Positions 37,130-47,431 of a stretch of 64,000 bases of DNA are shown here, in pieces (positions within the stretch are counted from its first letter, which is position 1; the number at the start of each line of letters is the position of its first letter). The stretch covers positions 124,001 through 188,000 of the forward strand of contig NZ_WTKU01000003.1 in the NCBI RefSeq assembly GCF_011378715.1. The letters are read 5' to 3'. A program made the translations under genes and the position numbers. Source of the stretch: Psychromonas sp. SA13A. Lineage in GTDB: Bacteria > Pseudomonadota > Gammaproteobacteria > Enterobacterales > Psychromonadaceae. The notes under the pieces are model-generated. The model saw only the letters and a program-made list of their open reading frames with translations. It did no database searches and was not told the DNA's origin.

Positions 37130-39421
37130 ATGAACTTAAATATCGCAACGATTGGTAACCCTAATTCAGGGAAAACAACGTTATTTAACGCGCTCACTGG
37201 TAGTAATCAACGAGTGGGTAACTGGAGTGGTGTAACGGTTGAGAAAAAAACGGGTCACTTTACTTTAGACAAACAGCAAGCCGTTAAAATCATTGATTTA
37301 CCGGGTATTTATAATCTGGATCATGACCAGTTTGGATCATCACTAGACGAACGCGTTGCATTTGAGTACATGATGCAAAGTGAACCTGATATTGTAATGA
37401 ATATTATTGATGCGAGTTGCTTAGAAAGAAGCTTATATTTAACCTTACAACTATTGGAATTGGGGTTGCCGGTATTAGTGGTACTCAATAAGATGGACCT
37501 TGCAGATAAACAACACTTAGTGATTAATGAGAAAGCTCTCAGTAAGCAATTAGGTTGTCCTGTGGTGTCATTATCGGCGCATGATCAACAAGCAATAAAG
37601 CAATTAAAACGCACTTTTATGGATCTGGATTTAACTGCTCTAAGTAATGATTTCTCGCTTGATTATGGTCCTCAATTAAGTCCTGTCATCGAACAAACAT
37701 CGCAATTATTCCCTGCCAACACGCGCTTAAAACGACAAGCATTAGCCATTAAATGTATTGAAAATGACCACTCAATACTAAAAGGCTTTAATCAACAAGA
37801 GAAACAGAGCATTCAACAACTGCGAGATTCATTGGCGATTGATGTCGATTTGCAAGTCGCAGATGTACGATACACTTTTATTTATGCACTAACACAACAA
37901 GCTGTCAGAACGAAAGGGCACCTCAGCCAAACTCTAACAGAAAAAATTGATGCTATTACCTTAAATCGATTCACTGGTATTCCTGTGTTTTTATTAGTGA
38001 TGTACTTGATGTTCATGTTTTCTATCAATATTGGTAGTGCATTTATTGATTTTTTTGACATTGCTGCAGGTGCCTTGTTTGTAGATCAAACAGCGCAGTG
38101 GTTAAGTCTTGTGAATACACCTGAATGGCTTATTAATGTCCTCGCTTATGGGGTTGGAAATGGCATTCAAACCGTCATGACATTTATTCCTGTGATTGCT
38201 TGTTTGTATCTGTTTTTAGCCGTCTTAGAAAGCTCAGGATATCTTGCTCGAGCAGCTTTTGTTATTGACCGTGCAATGCAATTTATTGGTTTACCGGGTA
38301 AGTCTTTTGTGCCGATGATTGTTGGTTTTGGTTGTACAGTACCCGCTGTGATGGCAGCAAGAACCTTAGAGAAAGAGCGTGAACGTTTATTAACCGTGAT
38401 CATGTCTCCGTTTATGTCCTGTGGTGCTCGGTTACCTGTGTACGCTTTATTTGCCAGTGCGTTTTTTCCAGACCAAGGTCAGAATATCGTTTTTTTACTG
38501 TATTTAATCGGTATTTTAGTGGCGGTATTGACGGGCTACGTATTAAGCCGAACGATTTTACCTGGTAAAAGCGAAAATATGTTTTTAGAAATTCCAGATT
38601 ATGAGTTACCGACGATTAAAAATACCTTAATTAAAACCTGGCAAAAACTTAAAGGGTTTATATTTGGTGCTGGGCAAACCATTGTCTTAGTGGTGACATT
38701 ACTTAACGTAGTGAACTCTGTGGGTATTGACGGTAGCTTTGGTCATCAGGATAGTGAAAGCTCATTGCTTAGCCAAGGGGCGCAGATTATCACACCGATT
38801 TTATCGCCACTGGGTATTAATGACGATAACTGGCCTGCAACGGTAGGTATCGTTACGGGGATATTTGCTAAAGAGGCAGTGGTAGGCACGCTCAATAATC
38901 TCTATTCAAGTCAGACTGCAGGGTCTGAAGCTGAATTAAGTTTATTAGAAAAGCTTAATCAAGCATTGGCCACTATTCCTGAAAACCTTATGGGCATTGA
39001 TGTTAGCGATCCATTAGGTATAAATGTCGGGGAATTAGGAGATTTAGCTACTGCAGCAGATGAGCAAGGTGTTGACCTGACTATTTATGGCAACATTCAG
39101 CAAGCCTTTGTGAGCCAAGAAGCGGCCTTTGCTTACCTGCTGTTCATTCTACTTTATGCACCTTGTGCTGCCGCTATGGGAGCGATCGTCAGAGAAGTTG
39201 GGATGAACTGGGCACGATTTATCGCCGTTTGGTCTACCGCTATCGCTTACATTGTGTCGGTTGCTTATTACCAAATGGCAACTTTTGCATTGCACCCAAT
39301 GGCGAGCTTAGCTTACCTATTAGGTTCAGCTTTGATTATTTTAATCGTGCTATATAAATTAAAACTAAAAGGCAATTTGTTGGCTGATGTCTCTATTACT
39401 TCTAAACAATCTTTGGTGTAA
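37130..39421 (+). CDS. feoB: FeoB, ferrous iron transporter with G-protein domain
   Basis: This 763-residue inner-membrane protein has an N-terminal GTPase domain with P-loop GNPNSGKT (9-16), switch region NWSGVTVEKK, DLPGIYNL (G3) and LNKMD (G4). A GDI-like linker and about ten membrane helices with two gate domains follow (the second near ILVALTG and FAKEAVVGTLNNLY). It takes up Fe(II), mainly under low oxygen. The length is normal. Confidence 0.98.
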   Translation: MNLNIATIGNPNSGKTTLFNALTGSNQRVGNWSGVTVEKKTGHFTLDKQQAVKIIDLPGIYNLDHDQFGSSLDERVAFEYMMQSEPDIVMNIIDASCLERSLYLTLQLLELGLPVLVVLNKMDLADKQHLVINEKALSKQLGCPVVSLSAHDQQAIKQLKRTFMDLDLTALSNDFSLDYGPQLSPVIEQTSQLFPANTRLKRQALAIKCIENDHSILKGFNQQEKQSIQQLRDSLAIDVDLQVADVRYTFIYALTQQAVRTKGHLSQTLTEKIDAITLNRFTGIPVFLLVMYLMFMFSINIGSAFIDFFDIAAGALFVDQTAQWLSLVNTPEWLINVLAYGVGNGIQTVMTFIPVIACLYLFLAVLESSGYLARAAFVIDRAMQFIGLPGKSFVPMIVGFGCTVPAVMAARTLEKERERLLTVIMSPFMSCGARLPVYALFASAFFPDQGQNIVFLLYLIGILVAVLTGYVLSRTILPGKSENMFLEIPDYELPTIKNTLIKTWQKLKGFIFGAGQTIVLVVTLLNVVNSVGIDGSFGHQDSESSLLSQGAQIITPILSPLGINDDNWPATVGIVTGIFAKEAVVGTLNNLYSSQTAGSEAELSLLEKLNQALATIPENLMGIDVSDPLGINVGELGDLATAADEQGVDLTIYGNIQQAFVSQEAAFAYLLFILLYAPCAAAMGAIVREVGMNWARFIAVWSTAIAYIVSVAYYQMATFALHPMASLAYLLGSALIILIVLYKLKLKGNLLADVSITSKQSLV

Positions 39422-39432
39422 AGGAGTAAAAC

Positions 39433-39663
39433 ATGATTTTAAAACGTTTATCTGACTATATTGAAACGCAACAACGTGTCGAAGAAGGCACAATATTAAA
39501 GCATTTCAGATTACAAAAAAATGGACTCGCACCGATGATTGAAATACTGATCCGAGCAGGACATATACAAAAAACAGTCAATCAACGCGGTGATAAACTA
39601 CCACCACAGGTTTTCTATAGTTGGCATAAACAACAAGTTATCCCTATGACAACGTTATTATAG
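39433..39663 (+). CDS. feoC: FeoC-like winged-helix protein
   Basis: A 76-residue small protein with a predicted winged helix (RLSDYIETQQRVEEGTILKHFRLQKNGLAPMIEILIRAGHIQK). It lies 11 bp after feoB. E. coli and Klebsiella FeoC carry four cysteines that bind an iron-sulfur cluster; this protein has no cysteine at all. The call rests on position, size and fold pattern. Confidence 0.8.
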   Translation: MILKRLSDYIETQQRVEEGTILKHFRLQKNGLAPMIEILIRAGHIQKTVNQRGDKLPPQVFYSWHKQQVIPMTTLL

Positions 39664-39765
39664 CCACACAATATAAGCCGCTTAATAACAGAAATAGGGT
39701 GTTTAAGCTTGTTTCGCTGATCATAACTTTTAAATTTATTATTTTGGTAATAAACCTTACACAAC

Positions 39766-39803
39766 AAATACCTGATGCAGTAACTTGCTCAGGTATTTTT
39801 TTA
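39766..39803 (+). terminator. Rho-independent terminator after feoABC
   Basis: A 10-bp stem (39766-39775 with 39789-39798) around a 13-base loop is followed by a run of T. Confidence 0.8.
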
Positions 39804-39891
39804 GTTAAAATTTGTGACTAGCATCAGTTATTCAAAATATGTACAATCCACCTCCGAATTTATACCAGAATTAGTCTAGTTGAGGCATTCC

Positions 39892-41010
39892 ATGAGTCAG
39901 AAAAAAGTAAACCTGTTAGATTTGAACCGTCAAGGTTTACGTGATTTTTTCACCGAAATGGGTGAAAAACCGTTTCGTACCGAACAAGTAATGAAATGGA
40001 TTTACCATTTTGGTTGTGAAGATTTTGATCAAATGACCAATATTAATAAAGCATTGCGTGAAAAATTAAAGCAACGTGCAGAGATAATTGCGCCTGAAGT
40101 TAAAGTTGAACAACGCAGTGAAGATGGCACTATTAAGTGGGCAATGACAGTAGGTAACCAAGAGGTTGAAACTGTTTACATTCCTGAAAAAGATCGTGCT
40201 ACGTTATGTGTTTCATCACAGGTAGGTTGTGCTCTAGCCTGTGATTTCTGCTCTACAGCTCAGCAAGGATTCAACCGTAACTTGACCGTGTCTGAAATTA
40301 TCGGCCAAGTATGGCGAGCAGCTAAAATTATCGGTGTGATGGGTGAAAGTGGAACTCGACCTATTACCAACGTGGTAATGATGGGAATGGGTGAACCGTT
40401 ATTAAATTTAAACAACGTTATTCCTGCAATGGAATTAATGTTAGATGATTTAGGTTATGCGTTATCGAAACGTCGCGTAACATTATCTACATCGGGTGTA
40501 GTGCCTGCGTTAGATATTTTAGGCGACCGTATTGATGTAGCATTAGCGATTTCATTACATGCGCCAAATGATGCGCTGCGTTCTAAAATGATGCCTATTA
40601 ACGACAAATATGATATTGCCGACTTCTTAGCGGGTGTAAAACGTTATATTAGTAAGTCGAATGCAAACCGGGGTAAAGTGACCGTGGAATATTTATTATT
40701 AGATCACGTTAATGACTCTACGGATCAAGCTCACGAGTTAGCGCATTTATTAAAAGATACGCCGTGTAAAATTAATTTGATCCCATTTAATCCATTCCCT
40801 GGTAATGACTATACTAAACCAAGTAATAGTCGTGTTGACCGATTCAATAAAGTGTTGATGGAGTATGGTTATACGGTGATCGTGCGTAAAACACGCGGTG
40901 ATGATATCGACGCTGCTTGTGGGCAATTAGTGGGTGATGTTATTGACCGTACTAAGCGCACCATGAACAAACGCCAACATGGCGAAAACATCAATATTCA
41001 ACAGAGTTAA
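39892..41010 (+). CDS. rlmN: RlmN, 23S rRNA A2503 / tRNA A37 C2-methyltransferase
   Basis: A 372-residue radical-SAM enzyme. The cluster motif C-x3-C-x2-C is at Cys113, Cys117 and Cys120. A further conserved Cys is in DIDAACGQL near the C-terminus. It methylates C2 of A2503 in 23S rRNA and of A37 in some tRNAs. The ATG at 39892 has GAGG upstream; the in-frame TTG at 39880 is unlikely. It opens the rlmN-pilW-rodZ-ispG-hisS order conserved in gammaproteobacteria. Confidence 0.97.
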   Translation: MSQKKVNLLDLNRQGLRDFFTEMGEKPFRTEQVMKWIYHFGCEDFDQMTNINKALREKLKQRAEIIAPEVKVEQRSEDGTIKWAMTVGNQEVETVYIPEKDRATLCVSSQVGCALACDFCSTAQQGFNRNLTVSEIIGQVWRAAKIIGVMGESGTRPITNVVMMGMGEPLLNLNNVIPAMELMLDDLGYALSKRRVTLSTSGVVPALDILGDRIDVALAISLHAPNDALRSKMMPINDKYDIADFLAGVKRYISKSNANRGKVTVEYLLLDHVNDSTDQAHELAHLLKDTPCKINLIPFNPFPGNDYTKPSNSRVDRFNKVLMEYGYTVIVRKTRGDDIDAACGQLVGDVIDRTKRTMNKRQHGENINIQQS

Positions 41011-41028
41011 TAACAGAAAGCCTAAATT

Positions 41029-41063
41029 CTGTTCTTGAACAAGACGATCCAGTTCAAGAACAG
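41029..41063. repeat. 12-bp inverted repeat after rlmN
   Basis: CTGTTCTTGAAC (41029-41040) pairs perfectly with 41052-41063 around an 11-base loop. No T-run follows in the plus direction, so termination is uncertain. Confidence 0.5.
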
Positions 41064-41154
41064 TTAAAAAAAGCATGCATCAAACAACAAGTTACTTCAC
41101 AATAGAGATGCTTGAAAGACATTTCCTGCACGACTTTTCGTTCTTGAGGAATTT

Positions 41155-41937
41155 ATGCGTTTTATATTGATTAGCTTAGTCTCTTTATTTTTTATTTCAG
41201 CTTGTGTCTCAAGCGAAACAACTAAAACCATTAATAGCCCCAACGGTCAAAAAATGGCTTTTAATCCTGAACGCGCTGCGGATACACGTTTAAAATTAGC
41301 TTTGTTATATCTAGAAAACAAGCAGATGCAGCAAGCCAAAGAAAATCTTGATACCGCCTTAAAATACCAACCTAATAGTGCCAAAGTCTTTCGTATCTAC
41401 GCTTATTATTATCAAAAAGTAAACGAAAACGATAAAGCAGAGCAATTTTATAAAAAATCCTTAGCCTTAGATGATGATAATGGCGATACTTATCATAACT
41501 ATGGTACTTTCTTATGCGCACAAGGTAAGTATGAAAAAGCAGAAGAGGCTTTCTTAAAAGCAATTTCATTACCACATTACACGCGCGTTGCCCGTACTTA
41601 CTCCAATGCGGCCGTATGTGCAGAAGAGGCAAAAGATAATAAGAAAGCCATTTTCTATTATGGTTATGCTTTATCACATAGCCCTAATAGTATTGGTATT
41701 AATTTATCTTTAGCTAAGTTAAATATTACTGAAAAAAATTATAAAGCGGCTGCAATCAACTTATTTACCTTTCAACGTAGCTCACCTGCAACGGCAGAAA
41801 GCTTATGGCAATGGGTTCGTTTGAGTTATGCTTCCGGCAAAAAAGCAAGTTTAGCAAGATATTCGGCACAACTTTTAGATAAATTTCCTACCTCTCAACA
41901 AGCTTTGAGCTATTTAAATAATGAGCACTATGACTGA
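41155..41937 (+). CDS. pilW: PilW/PilF, type IV pilus biogenesis lipoprotein (TPR)
   Basis: A 260-residue lipoprotein (lipobox ISAC, about Cys17) with several TPR repeats (LALLYLENKQMQQAKENLDTALKYQPNSAKV..., GDTYHNYGTFLCAQGKYEKAEEAFLKAI). PilW/PilF is the pilotin that places the PilQ secretin in the outer membrane. No other pilus genes are in this window. The family is well conserved between rlmN and rodZ. Its end overlaps the rodZ start. Confidence 0.93.
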   Translation: MRFILISLVSLFFISACVSSETTKTINSPNGQKMAFNPERAADTRLKLALLYLENKQMQQAKENLDTALKYQPNSAKVFRIYAYYYQKVNENDKAEQFYKKSLALDDDNGDTYHNYGTFLCAQGKYEKAEEAFLKAISLPHYTRVARTYSNAAVCAEEAKDNKKAIFYYGYALSHSPNSIGINLSLAKLNITEKNYKAAAINLFTFQRSSPATAESLWQWVRLSYASGKKASLARYSAQLLDKFPTSQQALSYLNNEHYD

Positions 41938-42517
41938 TCAAACTCTACAGATGGAAACGACAATGACACTCGATAAAGTTCTTAAAGAAAGTCGATTAGC
42001 GGCTAATTTATCTATTGATGAGCTTGCTCTTAAACTCAATTTGAAAGAAACCGTTATTTTAGATATTGAAAATAATTTAGAGCAAGTGATTGCTGAAAAT
42101 CGATACCCGATCATTTATTTACGAGGTTATATTGCCAATTACAGTAAAATGGTGGGGGTGACTGATCTAAAATCTTATCCTGAATACCAACAATTAATAC
42201 ACCCTGAAAAACGTGTAACAACCTTAAAAAGTCCGCATATTCTCAGGGCAAAAAAAAGCTCAGCAAAAAAAGTGCTCTGGACAATCTTCCTACTGATGTT
42301 ACTCACCGCCACAGGATTGGCTGTGTTTTGGAATTATTCTGCTTTGTTTTCTATGGTAAAACCAGGTGTTATAACTGAAAATAGAGAGATGCGCTTGCCT
42401 GAACAATCTGATGAAAATGAGCCTTTGTTTAATGACCAAGATACTTTGCCGGCTGAGTCGATAGCGCAACCTGTGACAGCTGATGAACAAAGTGTTGAAA
42501 CAGAAAGCGCACAGTAA
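41921..42517 (+). CDS. rodZ: RodZ-type cytoskeletal regulator, short form
   Basis: An N-terminal Cro-type helix-turn-helix domain (about 15-85: LKESRLAANLSIDELALKLNLKETVILDIE, RYPIIYLRGYIANYSKMVGV) is followed by a basic juxtamembrane stretch and a membrane helix (about 110-132). Only about 65 residues lie in the periplasm, without a DUF4115 domain. E. coli RodZ has 337 residues. RodZ links MreB to the elongasome. The start is either 41921 or the in-frame ATG at 41930, both overlapping the end of pilW. No frameshift explaining the short tail was seen. Confidence 0.9.
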   Translation: MSTMTDQTLQMETTMTLDKVLKESRLAANLSIDELALKLNLKETVILDIENNLEQVIAENRYPIIYLRGYIANYSKMVGVTDLKSYPEYQQLIHPEKRVTTLKSPHILRAKKSSAKKVLWTIFLLMLLTATGLAVFWNYSALFSMVKPGVITENREMRLPEQSDENEPLFNDQDTLPAESIAQPVTADEQSVETESAQ

Positions 42518-42720
42518 TGATCAGCAAGATAGAGCAATAGCGACTACCAATCTAACTAATAAATAATATTAGACGCACTAATATGTGAATGAAAAGTCGT
42601 TAGTTAATACTTGCAGGAGCGGCTCTATTTCAACTAAAATTAGCGCAATCTATATTGCGGCGAAGTTTCTATTAAATGATGTTAAATTTGTGCGAGTAAG
42701 CAACTAATTGTCACTTCGTA

Positions 42721-42741
42721 CAGTCATAATTCAGTCATAAT
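42721..42741 (+). repeat. Direct repeat upstream of ispG
   Basis: CAGTCATAAT occurs at 42721-42730 and again at 42732-42741, an 11-bp period, ahead of a TATACT hexamer (42761-42766) that could be the ispG -10. This may be a regulator site; that is speculative. Confidence 0.4.
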
Positions 42742-42807
42742 AATTCGACAATAAAAGCGATATACTAACGTATCACCTTGAACCTTTAACTTTAAAGAGT
42801 AATTACA

Positions 42808-43917
42808 ATGAGTCATACCTCTTCGATAATACGCCGCGTATCTAAACAGATCATGGTGGGCAATGTCCCTGTGGGTGGTGGTGCACCAATTACCGTGCAA
42901 TCAATGACTAACACGTTAACAACAGATGTGGATGCAACCGTTGCACAAATCAGACGCTTAGAAGCGGTTGGTGCCGATATGGTGCGAGTTTCTATTCCTA
43001 CTATGAATGCGGCTGAAGCGTTTCGTGAAATTAAAAAGCAGTGCAACATTCCTTTGATAGCCGATATTCACTTTGATTATCGTATTGCGTTGAAAGTGGC
43101 TGAGTACGGTGTAGATTGCCTACGCATTAATCCTGGCAATATTGGTAATGAGCAACGAATCCGCAGTGTTGTGGATTGTGCACGTGATAAAAATATCCCT
43201 ATTCGAATTGGCGTTAACGGTGGTTCTTTAGAGGTGGATATTCAAGAGAAATATGGTGAACCGACTGCGCAGGCATTAGTGGACTCTGCGTTACGTCATG
43301 TGGACATTCTAGATCGCCTTAACTTTGATCAATTTAAAGTCAGCGTAAAAGCATCTGATGCACTATTAGCCGTTGAATCATATCAACTATTAGCAAAGCA
43401 AATTATTCAACCTCTACACCTTGGTATCACTGAAGCCGGCGGTTTACGTAGCGGTAGCGTTAAATCAGCGGTAGGTCTTGGTATGTTATTGTCGCAAGGC
43501 ATTGGTGATACATTGCGAGTGTCATTAGCTGCTGATCCGGTAGAAGAGATCAAAGTAGGTTTCGATATTTTAAAATCCTTACGCATTCGTAGCCGTGGCA
43601 TTAATTTTATTGCTTGCCCAACCTGTTCTCGTCAAGAGTTTGATGTGATTGCAACGGTTAATGCCTTAGAAGAACGTTTAGAAGACGTAGTCATGCCGAT
43701 GGATGTATCGATCATTGGTTGTGTTGTAAATGGACCTGGTGAAGCATTAATATCTGATATTGGTATTACTGGCGGCAAAAACAAAAGTGGTTTTTATGAA
43801 GATGGAACACGCCAGCGTGATCGCTTTGATAATGACAACGTGATTGACCAGCTTGAAGCAAAAATTCGTGCTCGTATCAGCCGTACTGACCAAAGTAACA
43901 TTATCGTTAAAGGTTAA
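42808..43917 (+). CDS. ispG: IspG (GcpE), HMB-PP synthase
   Basis: A 369-residue iron-sulfur enzyme of the MEP isoprenoid pathway. It has the N-terminal [25 protein letters not shown]-type TIM-barrel start and the 4Fe-4S cysteines in [13 protein letters not shown] and [12 protein letters not shown]. It turns MEcPP into HMB-PP. It precedes hisS, as in E. coli. Confidence 0.98.
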   Translation: MSHTSSIIRRVSKQIMVGNVPVGGGAPITVQSMTNTLTTDVDATVAQIRRLEAVGADMVRVSIPTMNAAEAFREIKKQCNIPLIADIHFDYRIALKVAEYGVDCLRINPGNIGNEQRIRSVVDCARDKNIPIRIGVNGGSLEVDIQEKYGEPTAQALVDSALRHVDILDRLNFDQFKVSVKASDALLAVESYQLLAKQIIQPLHLGITEAGGLRSGSVKSAVGLGMLLSQGIGDTLRVSLAADPVEEIKVGFDILKSLRIRSRGINFIACPTCSRQEFDVIATVNALEERLEDVVMPMDVSIIGCVVNGPGEALISDIGITGGKNKSGFYEDGTRQRDRFDNDNVIDQLEAKIRARISRTDQSNIIVKG

Positions 43918-43981
43918 AAATAACCGGAGCTTAATAAATTAAGTCTGTGTTAATCAACACTTTTAGTGAAAACTTCGTAAT

Positions 43982-44016
43982 AAGCCCAACTGTTTTTAAT
44001 ATTTGGGCTTTTTATT
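43982..44016 (+). terminator. Rho-independent terminator after ispG
   Basis: AAGCCCAA (43982-43989) pairs with TTGGGCTT (44003-44010), followed by T residues. Confidence 0.75.
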
Positions 44017-44096
44017 TACCTTAAACGCGGCAAACCTCTGCAGTATTGTTCCATCTAGACACAAACTTCCTTATAATGACTGATAATTTTATTAAC

Positions 44097-44115
44097 AATA
44101 CATACTGTATGTATT
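44097..44115. promoter_or_regulatory. Perfect 19-bp palindrome upstream of hisS
   Basis: AATACATAC and GTATGTATT flank a single central T, 31 bp before the hisS start codon. It has the shape of a dimeric regulator site; no known regulator is recognised. Confidence 0.4.
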
Positions 44116-44145
44116 TTTATTCATCGACAGAATTCGGAAATCATT

Positions 44146-45423
44146 GTGGCAAAGAAGATACAAGCTATTCGTGGTATGAACGATACCCTTCCTGAACAAA
44201 CCCCTGTTTGGCAGAAATTAGAGTCATTAATTAGACAAACCGTCAGTAGTTACGGCTATTCTGAAATTCGTATGCCGATTGTAGAAAGTACCCATCTATT
44301 TAAACGTTCGATTGGTGAAGTGACCGATATCGTTGAAAAGGAGATGTACACCTTTGAAGACCGTAATGGCGACAGCTTAACCTTACGACCAGAAGGGACT
44401 GCCTCTTGTGTGCGTGCCGGTAATGAGCATGGTTTACTTTATAACCAAGAGCGTAGAATGTGGTACATCGGACCGATGTTCCGCCATGAACGCCCACAGA
44501 AAGGTCGCTACCGTCAGTTTCACCAAGTTGGAATAGAAACCTTTGGTATTGCAAGTGCAGATATCGATGCAGAAGTTATTTTATTATCTGCACGTTTATG
44601 GAAAGCACTTGGCATTGAGCAACATGTTGAACTGCAATTAAATTCTTTAGGTAGCAATGAAGAACGTAATGTTTATAAAGCGAAATTAGTTGAGTTCTTG
44701 CAGTTACACGAAGATAAACTCGACGAAGACAGTAAACGTCGTATGTTAACCAATCCATTACGTGTGTTAGATAGCAAAAATGAAGCGGTTCAAGCAGTCT
44801 TAGAAGATGCTCCGAAACTATCTGATTATTTTGGTGACGAAACAGCAGCACATTTTGCCAAAGTACAAGCATACTTAGATGCAGCGGGCGTTAAATACGT
44901 GATCAATGAACGTATAGTACGTGGTTTAGATTATTACAACCGTACTGTATTTGAATGGGTAACAACTAGCCTAGGCTCTCAAGGTACAATTTGTGCTGGT
45001 GGTCGTTATGATGGTTTAGTTGAACAACTTGGTGGTAAAGCAACACCTGCAGTGGGCTTTGCAATGGGGCTCGAACGCATTATTTTAATGCTAGAAACCC
45101 TAGAACTAAATGAAGATGTTAAAGGTGATGTTGATATCTATAGTATTCTTGTTGGTGAAGGTACTGATATTGCTGGCTTTAAAGCTGCTGAAATCGTACG
45201 TGACCAATTACCACAATTAAAAATGATGCATCACTGTGGCGCAGGTAACTTTAAAAAGCAGATGAAGCGTGCCGATAAAAGCGGTGCAAAAGTTGCGTTG
45301 ATTATTGGTGAAAGTGAATTAGAGAGTGGTTGCGTCACAATTAAAGACTTGCAAGGAAACTCAGAGCAACAAACCGTTGCAATTGACAGCTTAGTTAAGG
45401 TATTACCTACCTACTTTGCATAG
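44146..45423 (+). CDS. hisS: HisS, histidyl-tRNA synthetase
   Basis: A 425-residue class II synthetase. Motif 2 is in [19 protein letters not shown], the histidine loops are [13 protein letters not shown] and the C-terminal anticodon domain follows. The start codon is GTG at 44146, with GGAAA upstream and the family N-terminus [13 protein letters not shown]. It charges tRNA-His. Confidence 0.98.
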   Translation: MAKKIQAIRGMNDTLPEQTPVWQKLESLIRQTVSSYGYSEIRMPIVESTHLFKRSIGEVTDIVEKEMYTFEDRNGDSLTLRPEGTASCVRAGNEHGLLYNQERRMWYIGPMFRHERPQKGRYRQFHQVGIETFGIASADIDAEVILLSARLWKALGIEQHVELQLNSLGSNEERNVYKAKLVEFLQLHEDKLDEDSKRRMLTNPLRVLDSKNEAVQAVLEDAPKLSDYFGDETAAHFAKVQAYLDAAGVKYVINERIVRGLDYYNRTVFEWVTTSLGSQGTICAGGRYDGLVEQLGGKATPAVGFAMGLERIILMLETLELNEDVKGDVDIYSILVGEGTDIAGFKAAEIVRDQLPQLKMMHHCGAGNFKKQMKRADKSGAKVALIIGESELESGCVTIKDLQGNSEQQTVAIDSLVKVLPTYFA

Positions 45424-45458
45424 TGTATTGATAAAAACAGAATAAGTAAGGAACACAC

Positions 45459-46139
45459 GTGGTTGATATTATTGAAGGTTACGAAACAGAAGAACAACAA
45501 GTTGATGCCATTAAAAAGTGGTGGAGCGAAAATGGAACCATGTTGGTTGTGGGTGCTGTTGTTGGTTTAGCGGGTCTTTGGGGATGGCGTTATTACGGTG
45601 AAACCGTGACGACAAATCAAGAAAAAGCATCGACTGAGTTTCAGCAAGTATTAAGCAAGTTTGAAGCCGAAGGTGAAGATCAAAGCAGTACTGAAATGCG
45701 TACATTCATTGCCGAAAACAAAGACAATAACTACGCGACATTAGGTGCATTATTATTAGTTAAAGAAGCCGTTCAAGCTAAAGATTTTGCATTAGCAAAA
45801 ACACAGTTGACTAATTTGTTAACCAGCAATAGCTATGAACCGTTAACACCGGTTATTCAATTACGTCTTGCACGAGTAAATAGTGAGTTAGGTGATTATC
45901 AAGCGGCATTAACAACGTTAGACAAAATCACAGCAAAAGGCTTTATTGTTAAAGCTAATCAAAGTAAAGGCTTAGTTTATTTAAAGCAAGGCGATCTTGA
46001 AGCTGCTCGTAGTGCATTTCAAACAGCAGTTGATGCAAGTGAAGGCCGTGTTGATCCTTTATTACAATTACAATTAGATGATTTAGCCGTTGCTAAAGCA
46101 GATGTTGCTCCAGCACCTAAGTTAGATGCTGCGCAATAA
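45459..46139 (+). CDS. yfgM: YfgM, SecYEG-associated periplasmic chaperone
   Basis: A 226-residue protein with a short cytoplasmic N-terminus, a membrane helix (about 25-46) and a periplasmic TPR region of the YfgM type. YfgM binds SecYEG and PpiD and helps secreted proteins fold; its N-terminal part also affects RcsB in E. coli. The start is GTG 45459 with TAAGGA upstream. It lies between hisS and bamB, as in E. coli. Confidence 0.95.
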   Translation: MVDIIEGYETEEQQVDAIKKWWSENGTMLVVGAVVGLAGLWGWRYYGETVTTNQEKASTEFQQVLSKFEAEGEDQSSTEMRTFIAENKDNNYATLGALLLVKEAVQAKDFALAKTQLTNLLTSNSYEPLTPVIQLRLARVNSELGDYQAALTTLDKITAKGFIVKANQSKGLVYLKQGDLEAARSAFQTAVDASEGRVDPLLQLQLDDLAVAKADVAPAPKLDAAQ

Positions 46140-46153
46140 ATTGAGATAATACA

Positions 46154-47353
46154 ATGATTAAATGGGTTAAAAAGCTAACTGTCATCACCACAACAACACT
46201 CGTGTTAAGTGGCTGCTCTATTTTCAGCAGTGAAGATGATGTTGTTAAAATGGCTGAATTGCCAGAGTTTGAAGCGACTTATGAACCATCTATTGCTTGG
46301 ACAAGCAGTATTAGTGATGGCGTAGATAAATACTACTCACAATTACAGCCTGCCGTGGACAGTAATGCCGTTTACATTGCTGCCCGTGATGGTGAAGTAA
46401 AAGCACTGACGGTTAAAAATGGTAAAAAACTATGGTCAATTGACCTAAGTGACCATGAGTCTAATGATTCTAATCGTTCTGCGCGTTTATCTGGTGGTGT
46501 TAGTTTAGGTGGCGATACACTTTATATCGGTACTGAAAATGCACAAGTATTTGCACTTGATGCCACTAACGGTGACATTAAATGGATGAGCAAAGTCTCT
46601 GGTGAAGTGGTCGCACAACCTATTTATGATAATAGCCTAGTAGTAGTGCATACTTCCCGTGGTGAATTAATTGCGCTTGATAGCTTAACCGGCAAGGAAA
46701 TGTGGAACTTAACGAATGCTCAACCTAAACTTACCTTGCGTGGTAGCGCAACACCGAGTATCTCACAAGGTGGGATCATATATGGTCGTGCTGATGGTTA
46801 TTTAGCTGCTGCATTATTAAAAAATGGCCAACCATTGTGGCAAGTTCCGGTTTCAAGGCCTTATGGCGCAACTGAGTTAGATCGTTTATCCGACGTTGAT
46901 ATGAAGCCTGTTATTGTTAATGGTACGGTTTATGCCTTGGGTTACAATGGTAACTTAGTCGCAATTGACCTGTTAAAAGGTGAGTTGTTGTGGTCTAAAA
47001 AATATTCAGGCTTTAAGAATTTAACGGTATCTGGTCGTGATATTTTCTTAACCGATTACCGTGGTTATGTGTTTGCTGTCAATCGTAATGACGGTGAGCA
47101 ACGTTGGATGAATAAAGAATTAGCTTACCGCAATGTTACAGGGGTAACCGTCGCTAATGAATATATTGTAGTCGGTGATGCAGAAGGTTATTTACATTGG
47201 ATTGACCGTGAAAGCGGACAATTTGTTGCACAACAAGATCTAGACTCTGATGGTTTGTATATCGAACCGATCGCAACGTCTACGCATCTTTATTTACAAA
47301 CACGCAGTGGTGATTTAATTGCCATTGAAAAACCAATCTTAAATGTAGAATAA
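46154..47353 (+). CDS. bamB: BamB, beta-barrel assembly lipoprotein
   Basis: A 399-residue lipoprotein (lipobox LSGC, Cys21) with eight-bladed PQQ-like beta-propeller repeats (ALDATNGDIKWMSKVSGEVVAQP, ALDSLTGKEMWNL, and others). BamB binds BamA and supports outer-membrane protein insertion. Position between yfgM and der is conserved. Confidence 0.97.
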   Translation: MIKWVKKLTVITTTTLVLSGCSIFSSEDDVVKMAELPEFEATYEPSIAWTSSISDGVDKYYSQLQPAVDSNAVYIAARDGEVKALTVKNGKKLWSIDLSDHESNDSNRSARLSGGVSLGGDTLYIGTENAQVFALDATNGDIKWMSKVSGEVVAQPIYDNSLVVVHTSRGELIALDSLTGKEMWNLTNAQPKLTLRGSATPSISQGGIIYGRADGYLAAALLKNGQPLWQVPVSRPYGATELDRLSDVDMKPVIVNGTVYALGYNGNLVAIDLLKGELLWSKKYSGFKNLTVSGRDIFLTDYRGYVFAVNRNDGEQRWMNKELAYRNVTGVTVANEYIVVGDAEGYLHWIDRESGQFVAQQDLDSDGLYIEPIATSTHLYLQTRSGDLIAIEKPILNVE

Positions 47354-47379
47354 TTTAATTGGTTTTTACGCTATACTGT

Positions 47380-47408
47380 AGCCCCTTGCTGTGCATGGGG
47401 CTTTTTTA
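47380..47408 (+). terminator. Terminator-like hairpin between bamB and der
   Basis: AGCCCC (47380-47385) pairs with GGGGCT (47397-47402) with an inner TGC/GCA pairing, followed by six T. It lies 24 bp before der, so it may attenuate read-through into der. Confidence 0.75.
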
Positions 47409-47431
47409 GTTTTATAGGATATACAAAATTT

